Positions 17,768 to 27,405 of a DNA stretch of 64,000 nucleotides are shown piece by piece. The first letter of the stretch is position 1, and every line of letters begins with the position of its first letter. The notes below the pieces were generated by a model that was given only the letters and a program-made list of their open reading frames with translations, was not told where the DNA came from and searched no databases. Source of the stretch: Bifidobacterium pullorum subsp. gallinarum (GTDB lineage: Bacteria > Actinomycetota > Actinomycetes > Actinomycetales > Bifidobacteriaceae); contig NZ_JGYX01000002.1 of NCBI RefSeq assembly GCF_000741215.1, positions 248,001-312,000 of the forward strand, written 5' to 3'. A program made the translations under genes and the position numbers.

Positions 17768-19012
17768 ATGACACGTTTTCTACCGATCCTGCTGGGCAGT
17801 GACATCAACGTCTACGGCATGGCCCGCGCCTTCCACGAGGCGTACGGCATCACATCCCGGGCCTACGCCTACTTCCAACTGAGCCCCACGAAGTTCAGCA
17901 GGATCGTCGACGTCCATATCGTCCCCGACTTCAACAATTTCGTGACCTTCCGGGACACCATGCTGGCCGAAGGCAAGCGGCTCAAGCAGGAGGACCCGGA
18001 CCGCGCGCTGCTGCTGATCCCCTGCGGCGACGTGTACGCGAACCTGCTCAGCCAGTGCGGCGACGACCTGAAACGCTACTACGTGTACAACACGCTCGAC
18101 ATCCAGCTGTCGCGCAAGCTGGCGTACAAGTCCACGTTCTACCGGATGTGCGAGCAGTACGGGCTGCCCCATCCCAAGACCAAGACGGTGACCGCCGAGC
18201 AGGTGAAGGCCGGCGAGTACCGCAACCTGCCGTTCGACTACCCGGTGGCCATGAAACCGGCCAACAGCGTGGAATGGCTGAACATCGACTTCGAGGGTCG
18301 TAAGAAGGCCTACATCCTGGACACGCCGGAGCAGTTGGAGACGATCATCCGACGCGCCTACGACGCCGGATACACCTCCGAGATGGTAATCCAGGACTTC
18401 ATCCCCGGTGACGACTCGCATATGCGCGTGCTCAACGCCTACGTGGACAAGCACCACCGCGTGCGCATGATGTTCCTCGGCCATCCGCTGCTTGAGGACC
18501 CCTCCCCCGTGGCGGTGGGCAACTACGCGGCGATCATCCCCGACTACAACGAGGACGTGTTCCGCCGGATCAAGGCCTTCCTGGAGGCCATCGAGTACGA
18601 GGGCGTGGCGAACTTCGACATGAAGTACGACGAGCGCGACGGCGAGTACAAGCTCTTCGAGATCAACCTGCGACAGGGCCGCTCCAGCTATTTCGTGACG
18701 CTCAACGGCTTCAATCTGGCCCGCTACTTCGTCGAGGACCTGGTGGAGGACACGCCGTTCGACGGCGAGACGCTGTTCGGCCGCGGCTCCAAGCTGTGGC
18801 TGGAGATCCCCCGGTCGATCTTCGAGGACTACGTGGAGCCCGGCGAGGACAAGGACCGCGGCATGCGCATGCTGCGCGACGGCGACTGGGGCACCACGCT
18901 GGAGTACAAGAAGGACATGAACCCGCTGCGCTGGCTGATGGTGCGCCACATGTTCGCCCTCTACAAGAGGAGCTACGCCACGTGGTTCCGGAAGAAGGCC
19001 GACCTGAAATGA
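17768..19012 (+). CDS. ATP-grasp carboxylate-amine ligase, D-aspartate ligase-like
   Basis: The 414-residue protein is a COG3919-type ATP-grasp ligase: an N-terminal GSDINVYGMARAFHEAYG nucleotide-like fold, the ATP-grasp segments DYPVAMKPANSVEW and EMVIQDFIPGDDSHMRV, and metal-binding YKLFEINLRQGRSS. This family includes the enterococcal enzyme that adds D-Asp to the side-chain amine of L-Lys in peptidoglycan precursors. Position after two murE genes and four-base overlap with an Asp/Glu racemase favour a cross-bridge role. TACAGT lies seven bases before the ATG with no ribosome site, suggesting a leaderless mRNA. Confidence 0.8.
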   Translation: MTRFLPILLGSDINVYGMARAFHEAYGITSRAYAYFQLSPTKFSRIVDVHIVPDFNNFVTFRDTMLAEGKRLKQEDPDRALLLIPCGDVYANLLSQCGDDLKRYYVYNTLDIQLSRKLAYKSTFYRMCEQYGLPHPKTKTVTAEQVKAGEYRNLPFDYPVAMKPANSVEWLNIDFEGRKKAYILDTPEQLETIIRRAYDAGYTSEMVIQDFIPGDDSHMRVLNAYVDKHHRVRMMFLGHPLLEDPSPVAVGNYAAIIPDYNEDVFRRIKAFLEAIEYEGVANFDMKYDERDGEYKLFEINLRQGRSSYFVTLNGFNLARYFVEDLVEDTPFDGETLFGRGSKLWLEIPRSIFEDYVEPGEDKDRGMRMLRDGDWGTTLEYKKDMNPLRWLMVRHMFALYKRSYATWFRKKADLK

Positions 19013-19731
19013 GGCGTCCGTTCTTCGCGGTGCTGGGCGGCATGGGCACGTTGGCCACCGAGAGCTTCATCCGGCTGGTCAACCGTGCCGTGCCGACCCA
19101 CACGGATCAGGATTTCCTGGATTATGTGGTGTTCAACGACGCCTCGGTGCCCGACCGGACGGCGTTCATCCTCGGCAGGAGCGACGACGACCCGTTCCCC
19201 GTGCTGGCGGACGATGTGGCCAAGGCCACCGCGATGGGCGCCGCGTTCATCGTGCTGACCTGCAACACCGCGCATGTGTTCCATGAACGGCTGCAGGCGC
19301 TGACCGACGTGCCGATCCTGCACATGCCGCGCGGGGCCGTCGCCAAGCTCGCCGCGTCCTATCCGGGGGCGCGGTGCCGTCGCGTCGGTTTCCTCGGCAC
19401 CGAGGGGTCGCGCGCTTCCGGCGTGTACCGGAGGGCCGTCGAGGAGGCGGGATACACCTTCGTGGAGCCCGACCAGAGGCTGCAGGACCGCATCACCTCG
19501 CTGATCTACGATGACGTGAAGGGCTCGGGCGACCTGAATCTCGCCCGGTACGAATCGGTGTTGCGGGATATGCTCGACCCGTCGGGCCCCTGCCACTGCG
19601 ATGCGCTGATCCTCGGATGCACCGAGCTCAGCGTGCTCAACGAGGCGTTCCCAATGCCGCAGCTGCCCATCATCGACGCCCAGGCCGTCCTGGTGCAAGA
19701 CACCGCGGCCCGCGCGCTCGCCCTGCGCTAA
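19009..19731 (+). CDS. Aspartate/glutamate racemase family protein
   Basis: This 240-residue cofactor-independent racemase has the two catalytic cysteines in family context, Cys85 (LTCNTAH) and Cys204 (LGCTELS), and the N-terminal GGMGTLATESF loop typical of aspartate racemases (GGmG-x2-aT). It would make D-Asp (or D-Glu). Its ATG overlaps the stop of the ATP-grasp ligase (ATGA), so product and ligase are likely coupled: racemase supplies D-amino acid, ligase attaches it to the stem peptide. The stop overlaps the convergent smc stop by four bases. Confidence 0.85.
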   Translation: MRRPFFAVLGGMGTLATESFIRLVNRAVPTHTDQDFLDYVVFNDASVPDRTAFILGRSDDDPFPVLADDVAKATAMGAAFIVLTCNTAHVFHERLQALTDVPILHMPRGAVAKLAASYPGARCRRVGFLGTEGSRASGVYRRAVEEAGYTFVEPDQRLQDRITSLIYDDVKGSGDLNLARYESVLRDMLDPSGPCHCDALILGCTELSVLNEAFPMPQLPIIDAQAVLVQDTAARALALR

Positions 19732-22700
19732 CCCGCCCGCTTGAGCTTCTGGCTGACCACGGCGGTCACGCCGTCGGCACGCATCGTGACGCCGTACAGC
19801 GCGTCGGCGATCGACATCGTACGCTGCTGATGGGTGATGACGATGAGCTGGGCGTGCGAACGCAGCTGCTCGAACGCGTTGAGCAGCCGGGTCAGGTTCA
19901 CGTCATCCAACGCGGCCTCCACCTCGTCCATCACGTAGAACGGGCTCGGACGCGCGGTGAAGATGGCGAACAGCAGAGCCAACGCGGTCAGCGACCGTTC
20001 GCCTCCGGACAGCAGGCTCAGCTGCTTGACGCGTTTGCCGGCCGGACTGGCCTCCACCAGCACGCCGGTGGTCAGCAGATCGTCCGGGTTCTCCAACCGC
20101 AGCCGGCCGGTACCGCCCGGGAACAGCGTGGCGAACACCTGCTCGAACGCGGCCGCCGTGTCCTCGAACGCGCTGCGGAACACCTCGACCATCGTCCTGT
20201 CCAGGTCGCGGATCAGCGTCATCAGGTCGTCGCGGCTGTTCACCACGTCGTTGCGCTGGTCGTTCAGGTACCGGTTGCGGGCCTCCAACGCCTCGTACTC
20301 CTCGGCCGCCAGCGGGTTGACCTTACCGAGCGCCGCCAGGTCCCGCTTCGCCTTCTCCAGCCGTTTGACCTGTTCGGCGCGCACATACGGCACCGTGCGG
20401 TACGCCACGGGTGCGGCGGCGTCTCCGTCCGCCGGGCCGTCGGCCCCGGCATCGCCGGACCCATCCGACCGTGCGGCGTCATCGCCGTCATCCAACGGCA
20501 CCGGTCGCCCGTCGTCATCGAGCACGGGAACCGGCTGGTCGGGGCCGTACTGCGCCACCAGTTCGTCCAACCCCATACCGACGGCATCGGCCACCTTCTG
20601 CATCAGCTGCCCGTATGCGGCGGCCAACCGTTCACGGTCCACATCCAGCTCGTGCTCGCGCCGCTGCAATCCGGCCACGCGCGGCTCGATCTCGTTGCGT
20701 TGGGCGCGCAGCGTCTTGAGCTCCTCGTCGTGGCTGGATACGGCGGCCTGCAGCTCCTCGCGGCGTGCGACCACGTTCCGGATGCTCGCCGCCACCAGTC
20801 CGGCCACCGCGTCCGCATCGGCGGCGATGCGTTCGATATGCGCCATCTGCTTGCGACGGCGTTCGTTCAACGTCTCCAGGCGTGTCCGGCGTTCGGCCGC
20901 CTCCCGCGCGTTGTCGTGCAGCAGCCCCGCCTGCCGGGTCAGGGATTCGGCCTTACGGTTCGCCTCCGTCCACGCGATCCTGGCCGAAACCTCCTGCTCG
21001 CGCGCCGCGTTCAGGCTCTGTTCCAGTTCCCGTTCGCGGTCGGTCAGATCGTCGAAGTCGGCGTGCTCGCCGGTGGCTGTCTGCGCGGAGGCCAGGGCCC
21101 GGTTCAGATCATCCAGTTTGAGCCGATGCGACTGCGCATCCTCCCGGGTTTTGGCGATGCGCTCATCCATCGCCGTCACCTGCCGGTTCAGGCTGGCGAC
21201 ACGGTCGACGGCGCCGCGCAGCGCTTTCTCGGCCTGCTGAATCCGCAATCGCAGCTCGGTCCGCCGCTGCGCCGCGGCGTCGACGGCGAGCCGTGCCCGG
21301 TCCCGCGCGTCGCGCGCCTGCGCCACCTGCGCGTTGAGATCCGCCAGTTCCACCTTGAGTTCGGCGACCTCATGCAGCGCCTTATCCCTGCGGGAGGCCA
21401 GCGACAGGTCGCTCTGCGAGAGCGATGAGCCGCCGATCGCCGCCACGCCGGCGACCACCGCCTCACCGTCGCGCGTCACCGCGCGGGTGAATCCGGTCGC
21501 GCCGGAGGTCGCCCGCTGCGCCTGCGCCACATCGTCCACGGCGGCGACATCGGACAGCAGCACCCGTACCGTGTCGGCCACGTCACTGGCCTGTGCCGGA
21601 TCCGCGGCATCGGGGTTGGGCTCCACCAAAGAAGCCAACGGCGTGACGGATCGGCCGACATCCGCCGTTCGCGCGACCGTGGGACGTCCCGCCGCCACGT
21701 GGGACGCCTCTGACGCCGAATCGGGCGCGGCGGTCAGGATCACGGCCTTGCCGAGCTTGTCGGCCTTCGCCTTCTTTAGCGCGTGCAGCATCTGCTCCCG
21801 GCCCGGCACCACCATGGCACCGGCGAACTGCTCCAATGCGCGGGCGACGCCTTCCTCCCAGCCTTCGGCGACGCGGATGAAATCGGTCAGCCGACCCATC
21901 GTCTCCAGGGAGGCGTCCCGTTCCAGGCTTCCGGAGGCATTGCGGCTATCCAGCGTGTCCTTGAGCGCGTCGGCCTTGGCCTGCAGCGAGATGATCCGTC
22001 CATCCACCTCGCGCCGCCGCGCCTCGACGGCGTTGAGCTCGTCCTGCAACCGGGACACGGTCTCGCGTGCGGCGTCCAGCGCCGCGCCGCCGTCATCGTC
22101 CACGGCCTGCGACTCCTGCTCCAACGACTGCCGTTGGCGTTCGGCCTCGTCGTACTGCCGCACCAGCGTCTCGCGCTGGCCGCCAAAATCACGGATTCTG
22201 GTTTCGGCCAGTTGCACCGCCGATTCCTCGCGGGCCACCAGCTCACGCAGATTGGCGATCTGCGTCTCACGCTGCTGCGCGGTGCGGCGCAGCTCGTTCA
22301 GCGTCTGCCGGACCGAGGCCAGCCGTTTCTCGCCGTCCGCACGCTGTTCCGTGGCCTTGTCGAAGGCCAGTCGCATATCCGAGACCGTGCGCTGCTGATC
22401 CTGCGCCTGGGCGTCCAGTTCCGCGGCGCGTTGCTCCAGGATGCCCGGGTCCTCGCCGAAGTTCGTGACGATCTGCCCGGCCAGCGACCGGCTGCGCTCC
22501 CCCGCCAGCTGGGCGAGCGCGTGCAGTCGCTCCTCGATGCGCGACAACTCGTGGAAGGTCTGGTTGATGCGGGCCATGGCCGGACTGGATTGGGAGCTCA
22601 GCGCCTCCACCTGTTCGATGCGGACCTTGATCTGGGCCAGGTCGTGCTGTGCGGCGTTCAGCTGCGTACGCACCGCGGTCAGTTCCGTACGCAGCGCTTC

Positions 22701-23423
22701 CCGACGTTTCATCGACTCGCAGGCATCCTCGGCGTACAGTCGCGCCTGAGCGTCACGCAGGCTGATCTGGATGCTGTCGGCCCGTCGGGAGATACGCGCC
22801 TGTCTGCCGAGCGGTCCGAGCTGACGGCGGATCTCGCCGAGCAGGTCGTCCAACCGGGACAGGTTGGTTTCGGTGTTCGCCAGCTTGCGCAGCGCACGCT
22901 CCTTGCGTTTGCGGTGTTTGAGGATGCCGGCCGCCTCCTCGATGAAGGCGCGGTGGCCGCTCGGATCGGCCTTGAGGATGGCGTCGAGACGCCCCTGGCC
23001 CACGATGACGTGCATCTGCTGGCCCAGCCCCGTATCGCTCAACAGCTCCTGGATGTCCAGCAGGCGGCATGGCGAGCCGTTGATGGCGTATTCGGAGCCG
23101 CCGTTGCGCCAGATCGTGCGTGAGATCGTGACCTCGGTGTAGTCGATGTCCAGCGTGCGATCGGTGTTGTCGATGGTCAGGCTCACCTGGGCGCGGCCCA
23201 ACGGCGGACGGCTCGACGTGCCCGCGAAGATCACGTCCTCCATCGAGCTGCCGCGCAGGTTCTTGGCGCCCTGCTCGCCCATGACCCACGTCAGCGCGTC
23301 CACGATGTTCGACTTGCCCGACCCGTTCGGACCGACCACGGCGGTGATGCCGGGCTCGAACCGCAGGGTCGTGGCCGAGGCGAACGACTTGAAGCCGCGC
23401 AGCGTGAGTTCCTTCAGATACAT
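19728..23423 (-). CDS. smc: Chromosome segregation protein SMC
   Basis: SMC is the long coiled-coil ATPase of bacterial condensin. The 1231-residue protein has the N-terminal head with GPNGSGKSN (residues 31-39), a first coiled coil (about 170-500), the hinge (about 500-650, EGWEEGVARALEQFAGAMVV), a second coiled coil, and the C-terminal head with LSGGERSLTALALLFA and FYVMDEVEAALDD. A short Asp/Gly/Ala-rich insertion (PLDDGDDAARSDGSGDAG) interrupts the second arm before the C-terminal head. It works with ScpA/ScpB encoded at the start of the window and is followed upstream by folC on the same strand. Confidence 0.97.
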   Translation of the reverse strand: MYLKELTLRGFKSFASATTLRFEPGITAVVGPNGSGKSNIVDALTWVMGEQGAKNLRGSSMEDVIFAGTSSRPPLGRAQVSLTIDNTDRTLDIDYTEVTISRTIWRNGGSEYAINGSPCRLLDIQELLSDTGLGQQMHVIVGQGRLDAILKADPSGHRAFIEEAAGILKHRKRKERALRKLANTETNLSRLDDLLGEIRRQLGPLGRQARISRRADSIQISLRDAQARLYAEDACESMKRREALRTELTAVRTQLNAAQHDLAQIKVRIEQVEALSSQSSPAMARINQTFHELSRIEERLHALAQLAGERSRSLAGQIVTNFGEDPGILEQRAAELDAQAQDQQRTVSDMRLAFDKATEQRADGEKRLASVRQTLNELRRTAQQRETQIANLRELVAREESAVQLAETRIRDFGGQRETLVRQYDEAERQRQSLEQESQAVDDDGGAALDAARETVSRLQDELNAVEARRREVDGRIISLQAKADALKDTLDSRNASGSLERDASLETMGRLTDFIRVAEGWEEGVARALEQFAGAMVVPGREQMLHALKKAKADKLGKAVILTAAPDSASEASHVAAGRPTVARTADVGRSVTPLASLVEPNPDAADPAQASDVADTVRVLLSDVAAVDDVAQAQRATSGATGFTRAVTRDGEAVVAGVAAIGGSSLSQSDLSLASRRDKALHEVAELKVELADLNAQVAQARDARDRARLAVDAAAQRRTELRLRIQQAEKALRGAVDRVASLNRQVTAMDERIAKTREDAQSHRLKLDDLNRALASAQTATGEHADFDDLTDRERELEQSLNAAREQEVSARIAWTEANRKAESLTRQAGLLHDNAREAAERRTRLETLNERRRKQMAHIERIAADADAVAGLVAASIRNVVARREELQAAVSSHDEELKTLRAQRNEIEPRVAGLQRREHELDVDRERLAAAYGQLMQKVADAVGMGLDELVAQYGPDQPVPVLDDDGRPVPLDDGDDAARSDGSGDAGADGPADGDAAAPVAYRTVPYVRAEQVKRLEKAKRDLAALGKVNPLAAEEYEALEARNRYLNDQRNDVVNSRDDLMTLIRDLDRTMVEVFRSAFEDTAAAFEQVFATLFPGGTGRLRLENPDDLLTTGVLVEASPAGKRVKQLSLLSGGERSLTALALLFAIFTARPSPFYVMDEVEAALDDVNLTRLLNAFEQLRSHAQLIVITHQQRTMSIADALYGVTMRADGVTAVVSQKLKRAG

Positions 23424-23465
23424 GTCAGCGGCCCTCTCCTGGCCCTGACGGCCTGCGCCGGCGCA

Positions 23466-25124
23466 TCATGACTCATCCTTGGCGCCGCCGGACACCTTGT
23501 CCACAATCGCCTGCGCGTCCTGTTCCAGTTCGGCCTGCGCCTTGGCCACGTCGAAGATGCCGAAATCGGAGTCGGCGAAGTCCGGATTCGCGTCGGTGGC
23601 GAAATCCTCGTCGGCGTCGAGGGCCGGACCGGCGGTCTCGTCCCCGTCGTCCTCGTCGTCCCCGGACTCGGTCGCGACGGCGCCTTCGGGCGTAAGGTCG
23701 GCGGGGTTCACGCGCTCGGCCTTCGGCCTGGCCAGATCGCCCAGCGCATGCTCCTTGAGCATCGTGCGGGCGTCGCCGGCGGTCACGAAACTGCCGCAGA
23801 TCAGCACGCCATGCCCATAGCCGACGCCCAGCTCGTCCTCGGCGTCCACCATGTTCACGGCGGTCTGGATGGCGTCGGGCAGATCCGGTTCGCAGGTCAC
23901 CCGGTCGCGGCCGAACACGCGCACGGCCACCTGTTCCAGATCCTTGGCCGACATGACGCGTTCGCGCCACGAGTTCTCGGTCACCACCACATGGCTGAGC
24001 AGCGGTTCGAGCACACCCAGGTACTCCTCCACCTGCTTGTCGCCCATCATGGCGATGACGCCGACCAGCTGCGTGAAGTCGTAGTTCTCCTCGATGGCGG
24101 CACGCAGCGCCTCGGCGGCATTCACGTTATGTCCGCCGTCGATGATGATCGTCGGCGAGGTGCGCACCTGCTCGATGCGGCCCGGCACCTTCACGCCGCC
24201 CAACGCCTCGGACACGATATCCGCGTTCAGCTGTCCGGAAACCGGGATCACCGCCTCGGCGGCGGCGAGCGCGGCCAGCGCGTTGTGCGCCTGATGCTCA
24301 CCGAACTTGGCGACCGGGATCTCCGCGTACTCCCCCAACGGGGTGCGCAGCGTGACCAGTTGTCCGCCGACGGCCGGGGCGCGCGAGACGACCTCCATCT
24401 CGTACCCGTCGCGCAGCATCCTGGCGTGGTTGCGTTCGGCCGCCTCCTCCAGGATCGGCATCACGGCCTGCTCGTGCGGCTGCGGTCCGATCACGGCGGT
24501 GCAGCCGGGCTTGATGATGCCGGCCTTCTCGGCGGCGATCTGCTCGACCGTATCGCCCAGCCACTGCATGTGGTCCATATCCACCGGTCCGATGACGGCC
24601 GCGTCGGCGTTCAGCACGTTGGTGGCGTCCCAGGCACCCCCCATGCCCACCTCCACGACGGCCACGTCCACCGGCGCGTCGGCGAACTTCCAGATCGCCA
24701 TGGCGGTCAGCACCTCGAAGAAGCTCATCCTCGGCTTGCCGGCCTGTTCCATCTTCATGTCCACCAGATCGACCAGATCCTTGATCTGATCCCAGGTGTC
24801 CACGAAGTCGTCGTCGCTCAGCGACTGGCCGTCGATGGCGATGCGTTCGTTGATGCGTTCCAGATGCGGCGAGGTGTACAGGCCGGTGCGCATGCCGTAG
24901 GCGCGGCAGATGGCCTCCGCCATGCGGGCCGTGGAGCCCTTGCCGTTGGTGCCGGTGACGTGGATGACGCGGAACGACTCCTCCGGATGACCCAGCACGT
25001 CGAGCATCAGGTTCATCCGGTCCAAATCCAGGTTGGTGGTGTTGTGTTCCGGCGGCCGGCGCATGATCTCGCGCTCGACCTCGTGGATGGATGCGTTGCT
25101 CCGGTTCGGATGCTCGAATGACAT
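23466..25124 (-). CDS. folC: Bifunctional folylpolyglutamate synthase/dihydrofolate synthase
   Basis: FolC adds glutamate to folates. The 552-residue product has the ATP site HVTGTNGKGST (55-65), the folate loop GLYTSPHLERINERI and the C-terminal Mur-ligase-like domain (GRIEQVRTSPTIIIDGGHN). Homologues are about 430-500 residues; here an extra C-terminal tail of about 87 residues (466-552), rich in Asp, Glu and Ala, follows the catalytic part. The ATG at 25124 has GAGGGAAC upstream. It ends 42 bases before smc, so the two are probably co-transcribed. The AT-rich restriction island begins right behind its start. Confidence 0.94.
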   Translation of the reverse strand: MSFEHPNRSNASIHEVEREIMRRPPEHNTTNLDLDRMNLMLDVLGHPEESFRVIHVTGTNGKGSTARMAEAICRAYGMRTGLYTSPHLERINERIAIDGQSLSDDDFVDTWDQIKDLVDLVDMKMEQAGKPRMSFFEVLTAMAIWKFADAPVDVAVVEVGMGGAWDATNVLNADAAVIGPVDMDHMQWLGDTVEQIAAEKAGIIKPGCTAVIGPQPHEQAVMPILEEAAERNHARMLRDGYEMEVVSRAPAVGGQLVTLRTPLGEYAEIPVAKFGEHQAHNALAALAAAEAVIPVSGQLNADIVSEALGGVKVPGRIEQVRTSPTIIIDGGHNVNAAEALRAAIEENYDFTQLVGVIAMMGDKQVEEYLGVLEPLLSHVVVTENSWRERVMSAKDLEQVAVRVFGRDRVTCEPDLPDAIQTAVNMVDAEDELGVGYGHGVLICGSFVTAGDARTMLKEHALGDLARPKAERVNPADLTPEGAVATESGDDEDDGDETAGPALDADEDFATDANPDFADSDFGIFDVAKAQAELEQDAQAIVDKVSGGAKDES

Positions 25125-25337
25125 GCCGTGTTCCCTCGTGTTCCTCTTGACGATGCAAACTCCACTCATTCTAGGCGAACGGGGCAACCGGGGACAGCGG
25201 CCCCACTGTCCACTTTACGTTGCAATCCAGCAACAGCGCAAAAGTCGCCTCACGTCAACCGCCAAACGCCGAATCAAACAGTTCAGAGTTCGCGATGCAA
25301 ACACTCACATCCTCCTAGGAAGAACACTTCACGAACT

Positions 25338-25353
25338 TGGCAGCAGCGTAAGT
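25338..25353 (+). repeat. hsdS inversion repeat, N-proximal (silent copy)
   Basis: TGGCAGCAGCGTAAGT, encoding WQQRK(S/L/Y), occurs here, at 25914-25929, and inverted at 27930-27945 and 28533-28548. It marks the upstream edge of each recognition-domain module. Confidence 0.85.
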
Positions 25354-25806
25354 ATTCGGACTACTTAATCGAGAGCAATATTCCGGGGCACGATGGTTCT
25401 GAAGCGAATAAACTAACAGTAAAACTGTGGGGCAAAGGCGTGGTCGAGAAAGAGACGGTGACAGCAGGCAGCAATGCAACGAAATATTATATTCGGCATA
25501 CCGGGCAACTGATGTATGGGAAGCTAGATTTCCTTCATGCGGCTTTTGGATTAGTGCCACCCGAACTTGACGGGTACGAGTCCACAGCGGATTCGCCAGC
25601 CTTTGACATTTTACCATCTGCTGATCCGAATTTCATTTTAATGACATGCCTCAGCAAACATACTTATTTATATCAAGGTAATCTTGCGGACGGTTCAAGA
25701 AAAGCAAAGCGAGTTCATGTTCCTACGTTTTTGGATATGTCCCTTAATATCCCAAATATTGAAGAACAATATCGCATTGTTTTGTTTCTCCATACAATTG
25801 ACAAGC

Positions 25807-25930
25807 TTATCGCTGCCGCCAAGAAAAAGGCCGACCTGCTCAAACTCAAGAAACGCTACTATTTGCAGGCCATCTTCAGCCAGCAACTCCGCTTCAAAGG
25901 ATTCACAGAACCCTGGCAGCAGCGTAAGTT
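25807..25930 (+). repeat. hsdS inversion repeat, central (silent copy)
   Basis: 124 bases are an inverted copy of 27929-28052 with only two mismatches by eye (GAA/GAG and CCC/CCA codons). It encodes the central spacer helix and the start of the second recognition domain, the classical crossover site of phase-variable hsdS genes. Confidence 0.9.
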
Positions 25931-26468
25931 AGGGGATTTACTCAAATTTGAGCGGCCAGATCGTTATATCGAGCCCGATGGAGACTATTTATCCGAGGGA
26001 ACCACACCGGTGCTTACTGCGAACAAAGGATTCGTGTTGGGGTATACCAATAACTCCGAAGGGATATATGACAAAGGAGCATGCATTATATTCGACGATT
26101 TCACTCTCGATCGCAAATTAGTGCGGCGTCCGTTCAAAGTACGGTCTTCAGCGATCAAGATTTTGACCGCGAATCCGTCCATGGATTTGTATTTCATATT
26201 TGAGCTACTCGAATTCCAGAAATTCCCCTCTCTTGGTCATGCGCGTCATTATATATCCGTGGTTGAACCATGGCGCGCACCCGTTCCGGATTGCTCCGAA
26301 CAGACCCACATCGGTGAGATGTTCCGTATGATGGACGATCTTATTGTTGCCGTGACGCGAAAGATCGAGTTGCTTGAGCGGCGAAAGACCGCTTACCTGC
26401 AACGTTTGTTCGTATGAGGTTTAGCCTGTTTCCACTGTCGCCGTGTGGGTGACGGTGGAAAGGTAATC

Positions 26469-27392
26469 ATGCATAAGAACCAGTATCTGCCGACGTACTT
26501 CCATAACTGGATGGAGATGTACAAGAAAGGAGCGGTGACTGATATCACCTTCCGTAAATACGAGCTGACATACCAGCATCTGTTGAAGCTTGCGCCCAGA
26601 TTGTCTCTGGGCAGCATCACGCGAATCGAATATCAGCAGCTACTCAATGTCTTCGCGGAAGACCATGAGCGCCAGACAGTCATGGATTTCCACCATCAGG
26701 TCAAGGCTGCTCTGCTTGATGCGGTGGAGGAAGGCGTCATCCCACGGGATCCCACGCGCAAGGTCGTGATCAAGGGAACCGTGTCTCGAAAGCATAAACC
26801 CAAATTCCTCAACCAGCACGAACTGCAGAAGTTTCTAGACCAACTGGAACTACGTGGAGTTCCCAACGTCGATTATTTGCTGTTGCTAATTGCAAAGACT
26901 GGACTGCGTTTCGCGGAAGCCCTTGCCGTCACACCGCAGGACGTCGACTTCCATAGGCAAATGCTCAATGTCAGTAAGACCTGGAGCTACAAGGATTCCT
27001 TCGGACGTTTCGCCAAGACAAAGAACAAATCTTCCAACAGGAAGATTCGGATCGATTGGATGCTGTGCATGCAACTCAAACAGCTATCCGAAGGGCGTCC
27101 CGAAGACAAACCGCTGTTCATACACGAGGGGAAACGTATCTACAACTCCACGGTCAACGACCGGCTCGCCCGACTCTGTGCACAGGCCGACGTTCCTGTA
27201 ATCTCCGTCCACGGATTGAGACACACACATGCCTCGCTGCTGCTTTACGCGGGAGTTTCCGTTGCATCGGTGGCACGACGCCTCGGTCATGCCAACATGA
27301 GCACCACGCAAAGCACCTACCTGCACATCATCAAAGAACTGGAAAACCAAGACAATGACCGTGTGATGCAATTCCTCAGCACATTACAGTAA
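26469..27392 (+). CDS. Tyrosine recombinase, probable hsdS invertase
   Basis: The 307-residue protein has an N-terminal SAM-like domain (YLPTYFHNWMEMYKKGAV..) and the integrase catalytic domain with Arg in KTGLRFAEALAV, HGLRHTHASLLL, and RLGHANMSTTQSTYLH ending in the Tyr nucleophile. It sits between two oppositely oriented hsdS copies, an arrangement known from phase-variable type I systems in Gram-positive bacteria where such recombinases invert hsdS segments. The ATG at 26469 follows GGAAAGG. No phage genes or att sites adjoin it, so integration of a prophage is unlikely to be its task. Confidence 0.88.
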   Translation: MHKNQYLPTYFHNWMEMYKKGAVTDITFRKYELTYQHLLKLAPRLSLGSITRIEYQQLLNVFAEDHERQTVMDFHHQVKAALLDAVEEGVIPRDPTRKVVIKGTVSRKHKPKFLNQHELQKFLDQLELRGVPNVDYLLLLIAKTGLRFAEALAVTPQDVDFHRQMLNVSKTWSYKDSFGRFAKTKNKSSNRKIRIDWMLCMQLKQLSEGRPEDKPLFIHEGKRIYNSTVNDRLARLCAQADVPVISVHGLRHTHASLLLYAGVSVASVARRLGHANMSTTQSTYLHIIKELENQDNDRVMQFLSTLQ

Positions 27393-27405
27393 TTAGGCAA
27401 TTGCT

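Larger units (their letters stand above)
25338..26417 (+). pseudogene. hsdS: Silent inverted hsdS cassette (lacks its own start)
   Basis: This frame encodes two complete target-recognition domains of a type I specificity subunit but no proper N-terminus. It begins exactly at a WQQRK repeat (25338-25353), carries recognition domain x, then the central conserved helix (KKADLLKLKKRYYLQAIF..RFKGFTEPWQQRKLG), recognition domain y and the C-terminal helix ending YLQRLFV. The open frame runs further 5' by chance, without a credible start or ribosome site. It lies on the opposite strand to the expressed hsdS, with the recombinase between, and is a donor for inversion. Confidence 0.85.

Noticed and set aside
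19617-21428. 603-codon open frame opposite smc
   Set aside because: Antisense shadow of smc with no family signature.
25128-25337. 5' extension of the silent hsdS frame to a GTG at 25128
   Set aside because: The stretch has no HsdS-like residues, no ribosome site, and overlaps the folC start region; openness is by chance.
26469-27392. Prophage or integrative element integrase
   Set aside because: No phage or conjugation genes and no direct att-like repeats adjoin it; its place between inverted hsdS copies explains it better.
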